From Anaerovibrio lipolyticus LB2005 (GTDB lineage: Bacteria > Bacillota > Negativicutes > Selenomonadales > Selenomonadaceae), in assembly GCF_000621545.1 (NCBI RefSeq), contig NZ_JHYA01000001.1:276872-340871 (forward strand): 64,000 bases of DNA. Direction: 5' to 3'. Position numbers and translations under genes: made by a program. Shown in pieces: positions 26,354 to 34,019 of the stretch; within the stretch, counting starts at the first letter, position 1, and every line of letters begins with the position of its first letter. The notes beneath the pieces are model-generated. The model made no database searches. It was not told the origin of the DNA and saw only the letters and a program-made list of their open reading frames with translations.

Positions 26354-28114
26354 TTAAATCACCGTTACACAATTCTTGCCGCCCTGATTCTTTGATTTAT
26401 ACATAGCTGCATCAACCCGCTGAAACAGGGATAGAATAGTATCATCCTTGGCAGCTGCCGTAATACCGATGCTCACCGTCACATTCTTCACCTTAAATTG
26501 TGACGTCAAGCCCATAATTTTACTTCTGATACGCTCGGCCACATTAGCGGCCACATCCACATTACAATTATTAAAGACAATTATAAACTCATCGCCACCC
26601 CAACGGCCTGCCCTGTCCGTGGCGCGAATATTCTGTTTAATGAGATCAGCCACACTCTTAAGGACCTCATCACCAGTACCGTGGCCCAGGGTATCATTAA
26701 TGCTCTTGAAATTATCTATATCCAGCATCATGATTGAAACTGAATTTCCCGATAATTGACATCTGTATAAAGAATTCGCCATTTCAGATTCCAGCTCGCC
26801 ACGATTGAGAAGATTGGTGAGAAAATCGATTTTGGCAATATCATAAAGGCGTCTGTTGCTTTCCTCCAGCTCGTTGGACACAGCCTGTACAAAATGCATC
26901 ATGTGGCTCAGTACACTGTTTTGATGCTCCAAGCGGATTGGCTGCATTGATTCATCATTACTGGATATAACCTCATGGCCGCCCTCCCTGAATCCGATTA
27001 TGGAAAGGCACATGTTATTGAGGTATATATCTCCCCCTGGGGTTCTCATGTATTCGCCGGAGGCGTAAATCCCCGTGGAAGGAACGCCCTTGCGGCAAGC
27101 CTCCAATTCCTGGTTAACATCCTTATGAAGATGAATATTTCTTGCCCAGCAGCTTACAGCAAATATCCCCTCAGGATTAAATCTGATCATTTCCATCTGG
27201 ATATTGCGGGCCTCTTGAATAATAACAGCCGGATCACCATAGCACAAGCGAATCATATCACCTACAACGAAATCAGCCCCATAGCTGGCACTGCCATCCT
27301 TATCAAGTCGTCTTGGCAGTCTGGACAAAAAGGCCCCATTTCTGATAATTGAAAATGGAAACGCCACCGCTTCACTTAAAAACTCATCATTCCAATTGGT
27401 AATGCCCAAATATTTCTCATAAATTGTCCGGACAGGCACATCATCTATTTCACAAATAGTATGATAATTATCCAATCTGGTCACGGTCATAGTCTTGCCT
27501 AATGGCTTCCAGCCACTACCATAGCCAACATGAACATTTAAGGATTTGCCATTAAAGGCTACCATTACATGTCCCCTATGGATGACATCATCACCAGTAA
27601 AAACAAAGCCCTGGCCAGCCGGAGTTGTACCATCATCCACCACTCCACCAAAGAATACTACCTCTGGTGGCAACTTAGATATTTCCTCGAAGAAAGGCAT
27701 TGTATTAATGGCATAGCCGGCAGTGAGCATCTCCACTGCAGCCAAATTATCCACCTTGGTCAATTTTTCCAAGGTTTCCACACCGATTTCCTTACTTTTA
27801 TCATCATCCCAAAATACCGGGAAAACTTCAATCTGTCCTTCTTTAAACACAGAAAAAGTCAAGGAAATGCCATAATAATTAATGACACCAGCCGTAATCA
27901 TAGCCGATGCTGTTCCACCGGCGATTTTAGCCTCAGGTAACACTTCCCGTACCTTTTGAATTAAATCTGGAACCTTATCCTTTAAATGGATATTGGCATA
28001 AATCGTAACCAGCACACAGGAATACTCCCCCATGCCAGCTAGCTGACTGGAAAATTCATCCACTTTATTAAAAAATGACTGTACATCTTCGCATAAATAC
28101 GGAATGTGCTTCAT
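26354..28114 (-). CDS. FIST-GGDEF protein (putative diguanylate cyclase)
   Basis: About 586 residues. FIST N and C sensory domains (about residues 20-380: VTIYANIHLKDKVPDL, GGTASAMITAGVINYYG, FFGGVVDDGTTPAG, VGDMIRLCYGDPAVI), a linker helix, and a GGDEF domain. The active site RWGGDEFIIVF is intact (GGDEF starts near residue 506), and an inhibitory I-site RATD lies five residues before it. So it probably makes c-di-GMP in response to a small ligand bound by FIST, a domain proposed to sense amino acids. No transmembrane segment is apparent. GGGGTGA before the ATG at 28114 selects this start; the frame extends to 28216. Confidence 0.88.
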   Translation of the reverse strand: MKHIPYLCEDVQSFFNKVDEFSSQLAGMGEYSCVLVTIYANIHLKDKVPDLIQKVREVLPEAKIAGGTASAMITAGVINYYGISLTFSVFKEGQIEVFPVFWDDDKSKEIGVETLEKLTKVDNLAAVEMLTAGYAINTMPFFEEISKLPPEVVFFGGVVDDGTTPAGQGFVFTGDDVIHRGHVMVAFNGKSLNVHVGYGSGWKPLGKTMTVTRLDNYHTICEIDDVPVRTIYEKYLGITNWNDEFLSEAVAFPFSIIRNGAFLSRLPRRLDKDGSASYGADFVVGDMIRLCYGDPAVIIQEARNIQMEMIRFNPEGIFAVSCWARNIHLHKDVNQELEACRKGVPSTGIYASGEYMRTPGGDIYLNNMCLSIIGFREGGHEVISSNDESMQPIRLEHQNSVLSHMMHFVQAVSNELEESNRRLYDIAKIDFLTNLLNRGELESEMANSLYRCQLSGNSVSIMMLDIDNFKSINDTLGHGTGDEVLKSVADLIKQNIRATDRAGRWGGDEFIIVFNNCNVDVAANVAERIRSKIMGLTSQFKVKNVTVSIGITAAAKDDTILSLFQRVDAAMYKSKNQGGKNCVTVI

Positions 28115-28262
28115 ATAATTCACCCCAAAATCAGACAATGGTGCCATTGACAAAATTATACCATAAGATATTAGTTCACTGCGAGGAAAGATTTTTAAAA
28201 ATTTAAAGAGAAACATTTATTATGTAAACATAAAATAATCAGCACTTTTGTTTGCAGAACAC

Positions 28263-28290
28263 TTGCAATAGAACATATATATGATATACT
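28263..28290 (+). promoter_or_regulatory. lexA promoter with GAAC half-sites
   Basis: TTGCAA (28263-28268), 16-bp spacer, TATACT (28285-28290). Three GAAC half-sites surround it (28257, 28271, 28300); the central GAACATATATAT matches 9 of 12 positions of the Firmicute LexA box. Autorepression is likely. Confidence 0.65.
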
Positions 28291-28325
28291 ATAGGTACAG
28301 AACTATTATGTAAGGAGTGTGACTA

Positions 28326-28940
28326 ATGGGACGTAAACGCTGTGCCGATGAGCGCATGAGCCAAATTTACAAGTACATCAAGGAATTTCTTTTATCAAAG
28401 GGCTATCCGCCTTCTGTTCGCGAGATAGGCAAGGCTGTTGGACTTAAATCATCCTCCACCGTACACGGATATCTCAATCAATTAGAGGATGCTGGGCTGA
28501 TTCGCCGTGATCCGACCAAACCTCGTGCAATTGATCTTTTGGAGGACAAGCCTTGGGAACGTACTGTCAATGTTCCGTTGGTTGGTGCAGTAACCGCCGG
28601 TACTCCTATTCTGGCGCAGGAAAATATTGAGGAGGTCTTTGCTTTCCCACAGAACCTCCTGGGTACCACGTCAGAAACCTTTATGCTGAAGGTTGACGGT
28701 GAAAGCATGATTAATGCCGGCATATATGATGGCGACTATATCATGGTCAAGCAACAGAGCACTGCAAATAACAGTGATATTGTGGTGGCATTGGTAAATG
28801 GAGAAGCCGCCACCGTAAAACGCTTCTTCAAGGAAAAGGATTGCATCCGTCTACAGCCAGAGAATGACTCCATGGAGCCTTTCTATGAAAAGAACGTAAC
28901 CATCTTGGGAAAGGTAATCGGCATCTATCGCCAAATGTAA
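28326..28940 (+). CDS. lexA: SOS transcriptional repressor LexA
   Basis: 204 residues. An N-terminal winged-helix domain ([25 protein letters not shown]), the self-cleavage site A91-G92 (VTAGTPIL), catalytic Ser127 ([10 protein letters not shown]) and Lys165 (AATVKRFF). All residues needed for RecA-stimulated autocleavage are present. AAGGAGTGTGACTA precedes the ATG. Its own promoter carries GAAC-type motifs, and a similar motif lies in the dinD-like promoter at 1563-1574. Confidence 0.97.
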   Translation: MGRKRCADERMSQIYKYIKEFLLSKGYPPSVREIGKAVGLKSSSTVHGYLNQLEDAGLIRRDPTKPRAIDLLEDKPWERTVNVPLVGAVTAGTPILAQENIEEVFAFPQNLLGTTSETFMLKVDGESMINAGIYDGDYIMVKQQSTANNSDIVVALVNGEAATVKRFFKEKDCIRLQPENDSMEPFYEKNVTILGKVIGIYRQM

Positions 28941-28966
28941 ATCCAAATTCAACCCGCTTTATGCAA

Positions 28967-28999
28967 AGAGAGCAACCCGTGAGGCTGCTCTCTATTTTT
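28967..28999 (+). terminator. Terminator downstream of lexA
   Basis: AGAGAGCA ... TGCTCTCT followed by ATTTTTA. Confidence 0.88.
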
Positions 29000-29083
29000 A
29001 TGTCTAAAATTTAATTTTTAAATTTATTATTTGTTTTCGCATGGGACGTATTTGCCAATCAGTTTCACTTCTTGGATATGTCC

Positions 29084-30328
29084 TCAGCGGTCAATGTCCT
29101 CAATAGCCTGGGCTGCACCCATAATGCCAATTACAGCATGCTCGAAGGTGACGCCCCCCTGCATATATACGTTGTATGGAGCACGCATTGGGCCATCAGC
29201 ACTAAGCTCTATGGATGCCCCCTGTACGAAGGTACCTGCCGCCATAATAATCTGGTCCTCATAGCCTGGCATATCCCATGGCTCAGGAGCGGCAAAGGAA
29301 TCCACCGGTGAATACTTCTGAATACCCCCGCAGAAGGCAATGAGATTTTCAGGAGTATCCAGCTGTACAGCCTGAATAATATCTCCACGCACATCAGTAG
29401 GCAATGGCAGAGTTTTATATCCCAATTTACTGAACAAACCAGCAGCAAATACTGCACCCTTTATAGCCTGAGCCACCACATGAGGAGCCATAAAGAAGCC
29501 CTGGAAAATCATGCGGTTATTTGCCAGAGATGCTCCCAGCTCGTCACCCATACCTGGGGAAGTCATTCTGTAGGAAGCCAGCTCCACCAACTCGTCCTTG
29601 CCACAGATATAACCGCCGGTAAGGGCAATACCGCCACCCGGGTTCTTGATAAGGGAGCCCGCCATGATATCTGCGCCCACCTGTACTGGCTCTCTTGTAT
29701 CCACGAATTCACCGTAGCAGTTATCAACAAAGCACACACAATCAGGCTTAATACGATGCACCTCAGCACAAATAGCCTCAATATCATCAATGCTCAATGG
29801 ATCACGCATGGAATAGCCACGTGAGCGCTGGATAAGCACCATCTTGGTATCCGGTGTCAGCTTACCCTCAATTCCAGCCATATCTACCTTGCCATCCACC
29901 ATATCAAGCTCATCGTATTTTATTCCAAATTCCTTTAGGGAGCCCTTGCTCTCAGAAGCATAGCCGATTACAGTCTGCATAGTGTCGTATGGAGCACCGG
30001 TAATGGACAGCAGCTTATCACCGGGACGCAGAATACCAAAAAGTACAGTAGCCAAAGTGTGGGTACCGGATACAAACTGGGTACGAACCAAAGCCCTTTC
30101 TGCCCCAAACACCTTGGCAAACAGCTCGTCTGCCTTCATACGGCCAACATCACTATATGCGTATCCCGATGTAGTATTGAAATGTGATTCCCCCACCTGA
30201 CACTCCCGCATAGCATCCAATACCTTTAAAGTATTGGCCTCAGCAATAGAGTCAATACGATCAAACATAGGCTGACTTTCAGCCAACACCTGCTTTTTTA
30301 ATTCAATTAATTTCTCAGAAAATGCCAT
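29084..30328 (-). CDS. Methionine gamma-lyase-family PLP protein (YnbB/aluminium-resistance family)
   Basis: 414 residues. PLP fold type I; SHFNTTSGYAYSDVGR near the start, VRTQFVSGTHTLATVLFG, CFVDNCYGEFVD and AGSLIKNPGGGIA with the PLP lysine. The family lies beside hflX in many Firmicutes, as here (hflX stop is 22 bp upstream of this start). Described as Cys/Met metabolism or aluminium resistance; the reaction is unproven. Confidence 0.9.
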   Translation of the reverse strand: MAFSEKLIELKKQVLAESQPMFDRIDSIAEANTLKVLDAMRECQVGESHFNTTSGYAYSDVGRMKADELFAKVFGAERALVRTQFVSGTHTLATVLFGILRPGDKLLSITGAPYDTMQTVIGYASESKGSLKEFGIKYDELDMVDGKVDMAGIEGKLTPDTKMVLIQRSRGYSMRDPLSIDDIEAICAEVHRIKPDCVCFVDNCYGEFVDTREPVQVGADIMAGSLIKNPGGGIALTGGYICGKDELVELASYRMTSPGMGDELGASLANNRMIFQGFFMAPHVVAQAIKGAVFAAGLFSKLGYKTLPLPTDVRGDIIQAVQLDTPENLIAFCGGIQKYSPVDSFAAPEPWDMPGYEDQIIMAAGTFVQGASIELSADGPMRAPYNVYMQGGVTFEHAVIGIMGAAQAIEDIDR

Positions 30329-30349
30329 TATATATAAATACTCCCTAAA

Positions 30350-32158
30350 TTAAATTTCATATTGCTTATATGTTTCAGCATCGGTTACAGGAAGCTCAAC
30401 CTCCAATACCGTGCCCTTTTCATCATAATCTGTTTTAAGAACATTGCCATCTTCATGGAGACGGGTGATCACATTTCCTTCAGTATATGGAATGCACAAT
30501 TTTATAATCACCTTCCCCTGATTAAAGAAGGAGGCCAGCTTGTCCCTCAGCTTTTGCAAGTCCTCGGATTTTTTGGCAGAAATAACAACACCTTCACGGC
30601 CCTGCAGCATCCGCTGGGCATCAAAATCAGTGCCACCCTTTTCCATTAGCCTGTCAGCCTTGTTAAACACGAAAATGGCAGGCTTTTCCTTTGCCCCGAT
30701 TTCATCCAGTACCTTAATAACGGCCTTTATTTGCAGCTCGTAATTAGGGTCGCTGGCGTCTACCACGTGGACCAGCAAATCTGCCTCTGTGGTTTCCTCA
30801 AGAGTTGCTTGAAAAGCGCTTACCAAGGTATGAGGTAATTTCTGAATAAAGCCTACAGTATCTGTAAGAAGAATCTGAAGCTTTTCATCCAGATCCACCA
30901 GACGGGTAGTAGGGTCAAGGGTGGCAAACAGCTTATCCTCAGCCAAAACATCAGAATCTGACAAAGCATTGAGGATAGTGGATTTGCCTGCATTTGTATA
31001 TCCCACCAAGGCCGCAGAAGCCAGTCTTGACTGTTTGCGCTGATTACGATGTAGCTTGCGCTGATTTTTCAGCTTCTTAAGCTGTTCCTCCAAATCGTGG
31101 ATTCGCCCATGTATCCGACGACGGTCCATTTCCAGCTTGGTTTCACCAGGACCACGGGTACCTATACCGCCGCCCAGTCTGGACATAACCAGTCCCTGGC
31201 CGCCTAATCTTGGCAGATTGTACTTCAGCTGAGCCAGCTCAACCTGTAATTTGCCGGCACTGGAACGGGCCCGCTGGGCAAAAATATCCAATATCAGAGC
31301 TGTCCTGTCCACCACCCGAAGGCCGGTGCTTAGCTCTAAATTACGCTGCTGGGATGGGGAAATTTCGTCATCAATCACCAGCAGGTCCGCCTCCACATTC
31401 TGGGCCAGCATGGCGATTTCCTCCACCTTGCCCTTTCCAAGAAAATAGGCATTATCCGGCTTGTCCTTGTTCTGGATAACCTCACCCACTATTTCTGCCC
31501 CAGCAGTTTCCACTAAGCCACGAAGCTCCGCCAAAGAGTCCTCCACCTGCCAGTCATCCCTGCGGGAGCTGAAGGCTACACCAGCCAAAATAGCCTTTTC
31601 TGTATGTTCCTCCGTGTCCTTAAGGCGATTCTTCCCCAGTGCATTATTTACCAGCACAATAAGCTGAACCAAATCAATATTGTTCAGCTCCTTCAATGGC
31701 AGCTCCTTGGTACCACTTACCATATAACCGCCATCCTCAGTCAGCTCACCGTTAAGAAAGGCCAGACTGCCATAAATTTTATTGTCCTTTTTGAGACCAA
31801 TGGCCACCATGCAGTCAAATCGCATACTCCTAAGGGAGGACAAATCTGGGGCCGAAAGTCTTGTATCAGCACTGGGATGGGTATGAACACAGCGAATACC
31901 AGATAAGCGGATGGCGCTTCTCTGCTTAATATCCGGCAGCTCCACAGTGGCATCATCACCAATGGAAACCTGCACTACAGTTCCCTTGCGGTTAATGTAC
32001 ACTGCCACCTCACGGCCCAAAATCCCCGTAAGCTCCAGCATTTTTTCCGCTGCCTCCCGGGTAATAATCTGTCCCTGGGGAATTTCCAATTCATAAAGGG
32101 CCTCCAACTCCTGGATAACCCCTGATTTTATGTTGTCCAGCTTACCATTTACAACCAT
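30350..32158 (-). CDS. hflX: GTPase HflX with N-terminal JAMM-like domain
   Basis: 602 residues against about 420 in the core family. The HflX core runs from about residue 188 (AILAGVAFSS) through ISPSQQRNLE, the conserved GGIGTRGPGETKLEMDRRR, and the G domain (GYTNAGKSTILNAL at about 386, DTVGFIQKLP, NKAD). It is a ribosome-binding GTPase that can rescue stalled ribosomes. The first about 150 residues contain a complete JAMM signature: E50, then H92-x-H94, seven residues, S102, two residues, D105. This pattern is typical of zinc isopeptidases of the MPN/JAB fold. AAGGTG precedes the ATG. Domain activity is inference. Confidence 0.92.
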   Translation of the reverse strand: MVVNGKLDNIKSGVIQELEALYELEIPQGQIITREAAEKMLELTGILGREVAVYINRKGTVVQVSIGDDATVELPDIKQRSAIRLSGIRCVHTHPSADTRLSAPDLSSLRSMRFDCMVAIGLKKDNKIYGSLAFLNGELTEDGGYMVSGTKELPLKELNNIDLVQLIVLVNNALGKNRLKDTEEHTEKAILAGVAFSSRRDDWQVEDSLAELRGLVETAGAEIVGEVIQNKDKPDNAYFLGKGKVEEIAMLAQNVEADLLVIDDEISPSQQRNLELSTGLRVVDRTALILDIFAQRARSSAGKLQVELAQLKYNLPRLGGQGLVMSRLGGGIGTRGPGETKLEMDRRRIHGRIHDLEEQLKKLKNQRKLHRNQRKQSRLASAALVGYTNAGKSTILNALSDSDVLAEDKLFATLDPTTRLVDLDEKLQILLTDTVGFIQKLPHTLVSAFQATLEETTEADLLVHVVDASDPNYELQIKAVIKVLDEIGAKEKPAIFVFNKADRLMEKGGTDFDAQRMLQGREGVVISAKKSEDLQKLRDKLASFFNQGKVIIKLCIPYTEGNVITRLHEDGNVLKTDYDEKGTVLEVELPVTDAETYKQYEI

Positions 32159-32172
32159 AAATCACCTTAAAA

Positions 32173-33174
32173 TCATCTGTTAATGATGTTTTGAATATTT
32201 TTCAGGGTAATGGACATGGAACCGTCCTCCTCCTTGAAAAATTCCACAAAATCTGTATTTTCAAAATAATCAGTAGGAATAGTAATCTCAATCCCTGTAT
32301 CAGTGCTGAGCTTATGCTTTTTCATCTTTTTCAGGGTAGCCTCCTGATTTACCTCCACAGGCTCCGAAAAACCGGCTGTTTCAATAGCGTGATTGTAGTC
32401 AGCCGCCATGGAAGGATTATCCTGGAACACCTCACGGCCAACAGCCACAGGATCCAGTACAGCATCCTTTTCCATATTTTCAGCAATGAAGTTCTTTACG
32501 GCAGTAACTGCTGCTACCTCATCCTGGCAATAGGCTTCAGTGACCTTCTTCACTGCCTTGTTGATTTCCTTTATGGTCTCAGCGGGAGACGGGGTCTGGG
32601 CACATTCCAGAAACAATTCGGGAATAAGATATATGCTATTGCCATCCACATTGTATTTTCGCGACTTGGAAAGAATTTCCATGGTCTCACAGTTAATAAA
32701 AACGAATTCGTCAATTTTCTGGGTAAGGCCAGGAAGAATAGCATAATTATTAACCAATTCAGTGGATACCTTGCCATTTTCATCCACATTAATCTGATGT
32801 ACATAGCCCTGATGATTGTTGCATTTAAAGATAACCAAATATCTTGTTTCATCAATGCGGGCATCACATATAAGCAAATCCGTGGATGAAACGGCCTCTG
32901 CTGTGGTCAGTACCTTATAAAGAGCCCCTGCCACCTGACGGGAAAAATCTATAAATTCCATTTCCCCGCCAATATAGCCATCAAGCATAACCTTAAATTC
33001 GCTGTTGCCATAGAAGCTGCCCTTCTTGGCGTCCTGGCTGGAAATGGTCTTTTCCACATGCTTAATGAGAAACTCCGCTGTAGCCTCATTCATTTCCAAC
33101 AAGTCGTCTGAAAAAACCTCATTGGATTCATTTACATCTAAAATATGAAGAATAGCCTTTTCAATAACAACCAT
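32173..33174 (-). CDS. Nucleoid-associated protein (NdpA/YejK, NA37 family)
   Basis: 333 residues. The N-terminus (KAILHILDVNESNEVFSDDLLE) and FLIKHVEKTISSQDAKKGSF match the 37-kDa nucleoid-associated family, as do TRYLVIFKCNN and the C-terminal GIEITIPTDYFENTDFVEF. Members bind DNA and are spread among Gram-negatives and Firmicutes; their role is unclear. GAGGTG precedes the ATG. The gene sits 15 bp upstream of hflX and downstream of the DUF554 terminator. Confidence 0.85.
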   Translation of the reverse strand: MVVIEKAILHILDVNESNEVFSDDLLEMNEATAEFLIKHVEKTISSQDAKKGSFYGNSEFKVMLDGYIGGEMEFIDFSRQVAGALYKVLTTAEAVSSTDLLICDARIDETRYLVIFKCNNHQGYVHQINVDENGKVSTELVNNYAILPGLTQKIDEFVFINCETMEILSKSRKYNVDGNSIYLIPELFLECAQTPSPAETIKEINKAVKKVTEAYCQDEVAAVTAVKNFIAENMEKDAVLDPVAVGREVFQDNPSMAADYNHAIETAGFSEPVEVNQEATLKKMKKHKLSTDTGIEITIPTDYFENTDFVEFFKEEDGSMSITLKNIQNIINR

Positions 33175-33185
33175 ATTTTCACCTC

Positions 33186-33216
33186 AAAAAAGAAGCTGCT
33201 GTATTTCACAGCAGCA
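33186..33216 (-). terminator. Terminator downstream of the DUF554 gene
   Basis: GCTGCTGT-GAAAT-ACAGCAGC on the minus strand followed by TTCTTTTTT. Confidence 0.9.
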
Positions 33217-33264
33217 CCAAAATAGCTATATCATTTTATCACGATGGGAATTTACACGCAACTT

Positions 33265-33954
33265 TTAAAAGCCGGCAAAAATCCAATAAAGTACAGGTGC
33301 CACCAGCAGGGACGGCAAATAATCCAGCACCTTTATTTTTGTTAAATTAAGCATATTTAGGCCGATAGCCAAAATCAGCAGACAACCTGTGGATGATATT
33401 TCAGCAATAAGCTCATCTGACAGAAAGGGGGAAATATATTCCGCCAACAATACAATACCGCCCTGAAAGAAAAAGGTAAAGGCCGCTGAGCCCATAACAC
33501 CTATTCCCATGGTAGCAGTAAACATAATCCCCGATACAAAATCCAGCAATGACTTGGTGTACAGCATGGCAAAATCGGCTCGCAGCCCAGCATTTAGGGA
33601 GCCCACAATAACCATGGCCCCAACATTCATAATCAGGCAGGATGTAACAAAGGCATTGGCCATCCTAGCCGCTTCACCGGCACCGGCAAAATGGGCCGTA
33701 ATGCGGGCAGCTGCCCTATTTATCCGGCCATCAAGGTCACATAATTTTCCTATAAATACACCTATTACAACCGCCACAATCAACAATAATATATTTTTTT
33801 CCACAATGGCCCCCTGAATGCCGATAACCACAGTACATAGACCAAGGGCTTCCATAATGGCATCAGAAATCCGCTGAGGAATCCCCTTTCTCAGAACCAA
33901 TCCGATAAGAACACCAATGATAATGGCAACAGTGTTTACAATAACAGCAAAAAT
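33265..33954 (-). CDS. DUF554 membrane protein, apparent AUU start
   Basis: About 229 residues with six or seven transmembrane segments; RKGIPQRISDAIMEALGLC and MNVGAMVIVGSLNAGL mark DUF554 (YdfK-like), a family of unknown transport-like function. The first ATG/TTG-type start (33900) would delete the first helix. The same frame continues upstream for 18 codons, encoding FAVIVNTVAIIIGVLIGLVL, and stops at an in-frame TGA. The only start-like codon there is ATT at 33954, nine bases after GAGGAG. I therefore annotate an AUU start, which is rare. Confidence 0.75.
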   Translation of the reverse strand: MFAVIVNTVAIIIGVLIGLVLRKGIPQRISDAIMEALGLCTVVIGIQGAIVEKNILLLIVAVVIGVFIGKLCDLDGRINRAAARITAHFAGAGEAARMANAFVTSCLIMNVGAMVIVGSLNAGLRADFAMLYTKSLLDFVSGIMFTATMGIGVMGSAAFTFFFQGGIVLLAEYISPFLSDELIAEISSTGCLLILAIGLNMLNLTKIKVLDYLPSLLVAPVLYWIFAGF

Positions 33955-34019
33955 GAGATATCACTCCTCAAAAACTTACAACTGCCACTATTTTAGCACT
34001 TAGACAAAATATATTACAG

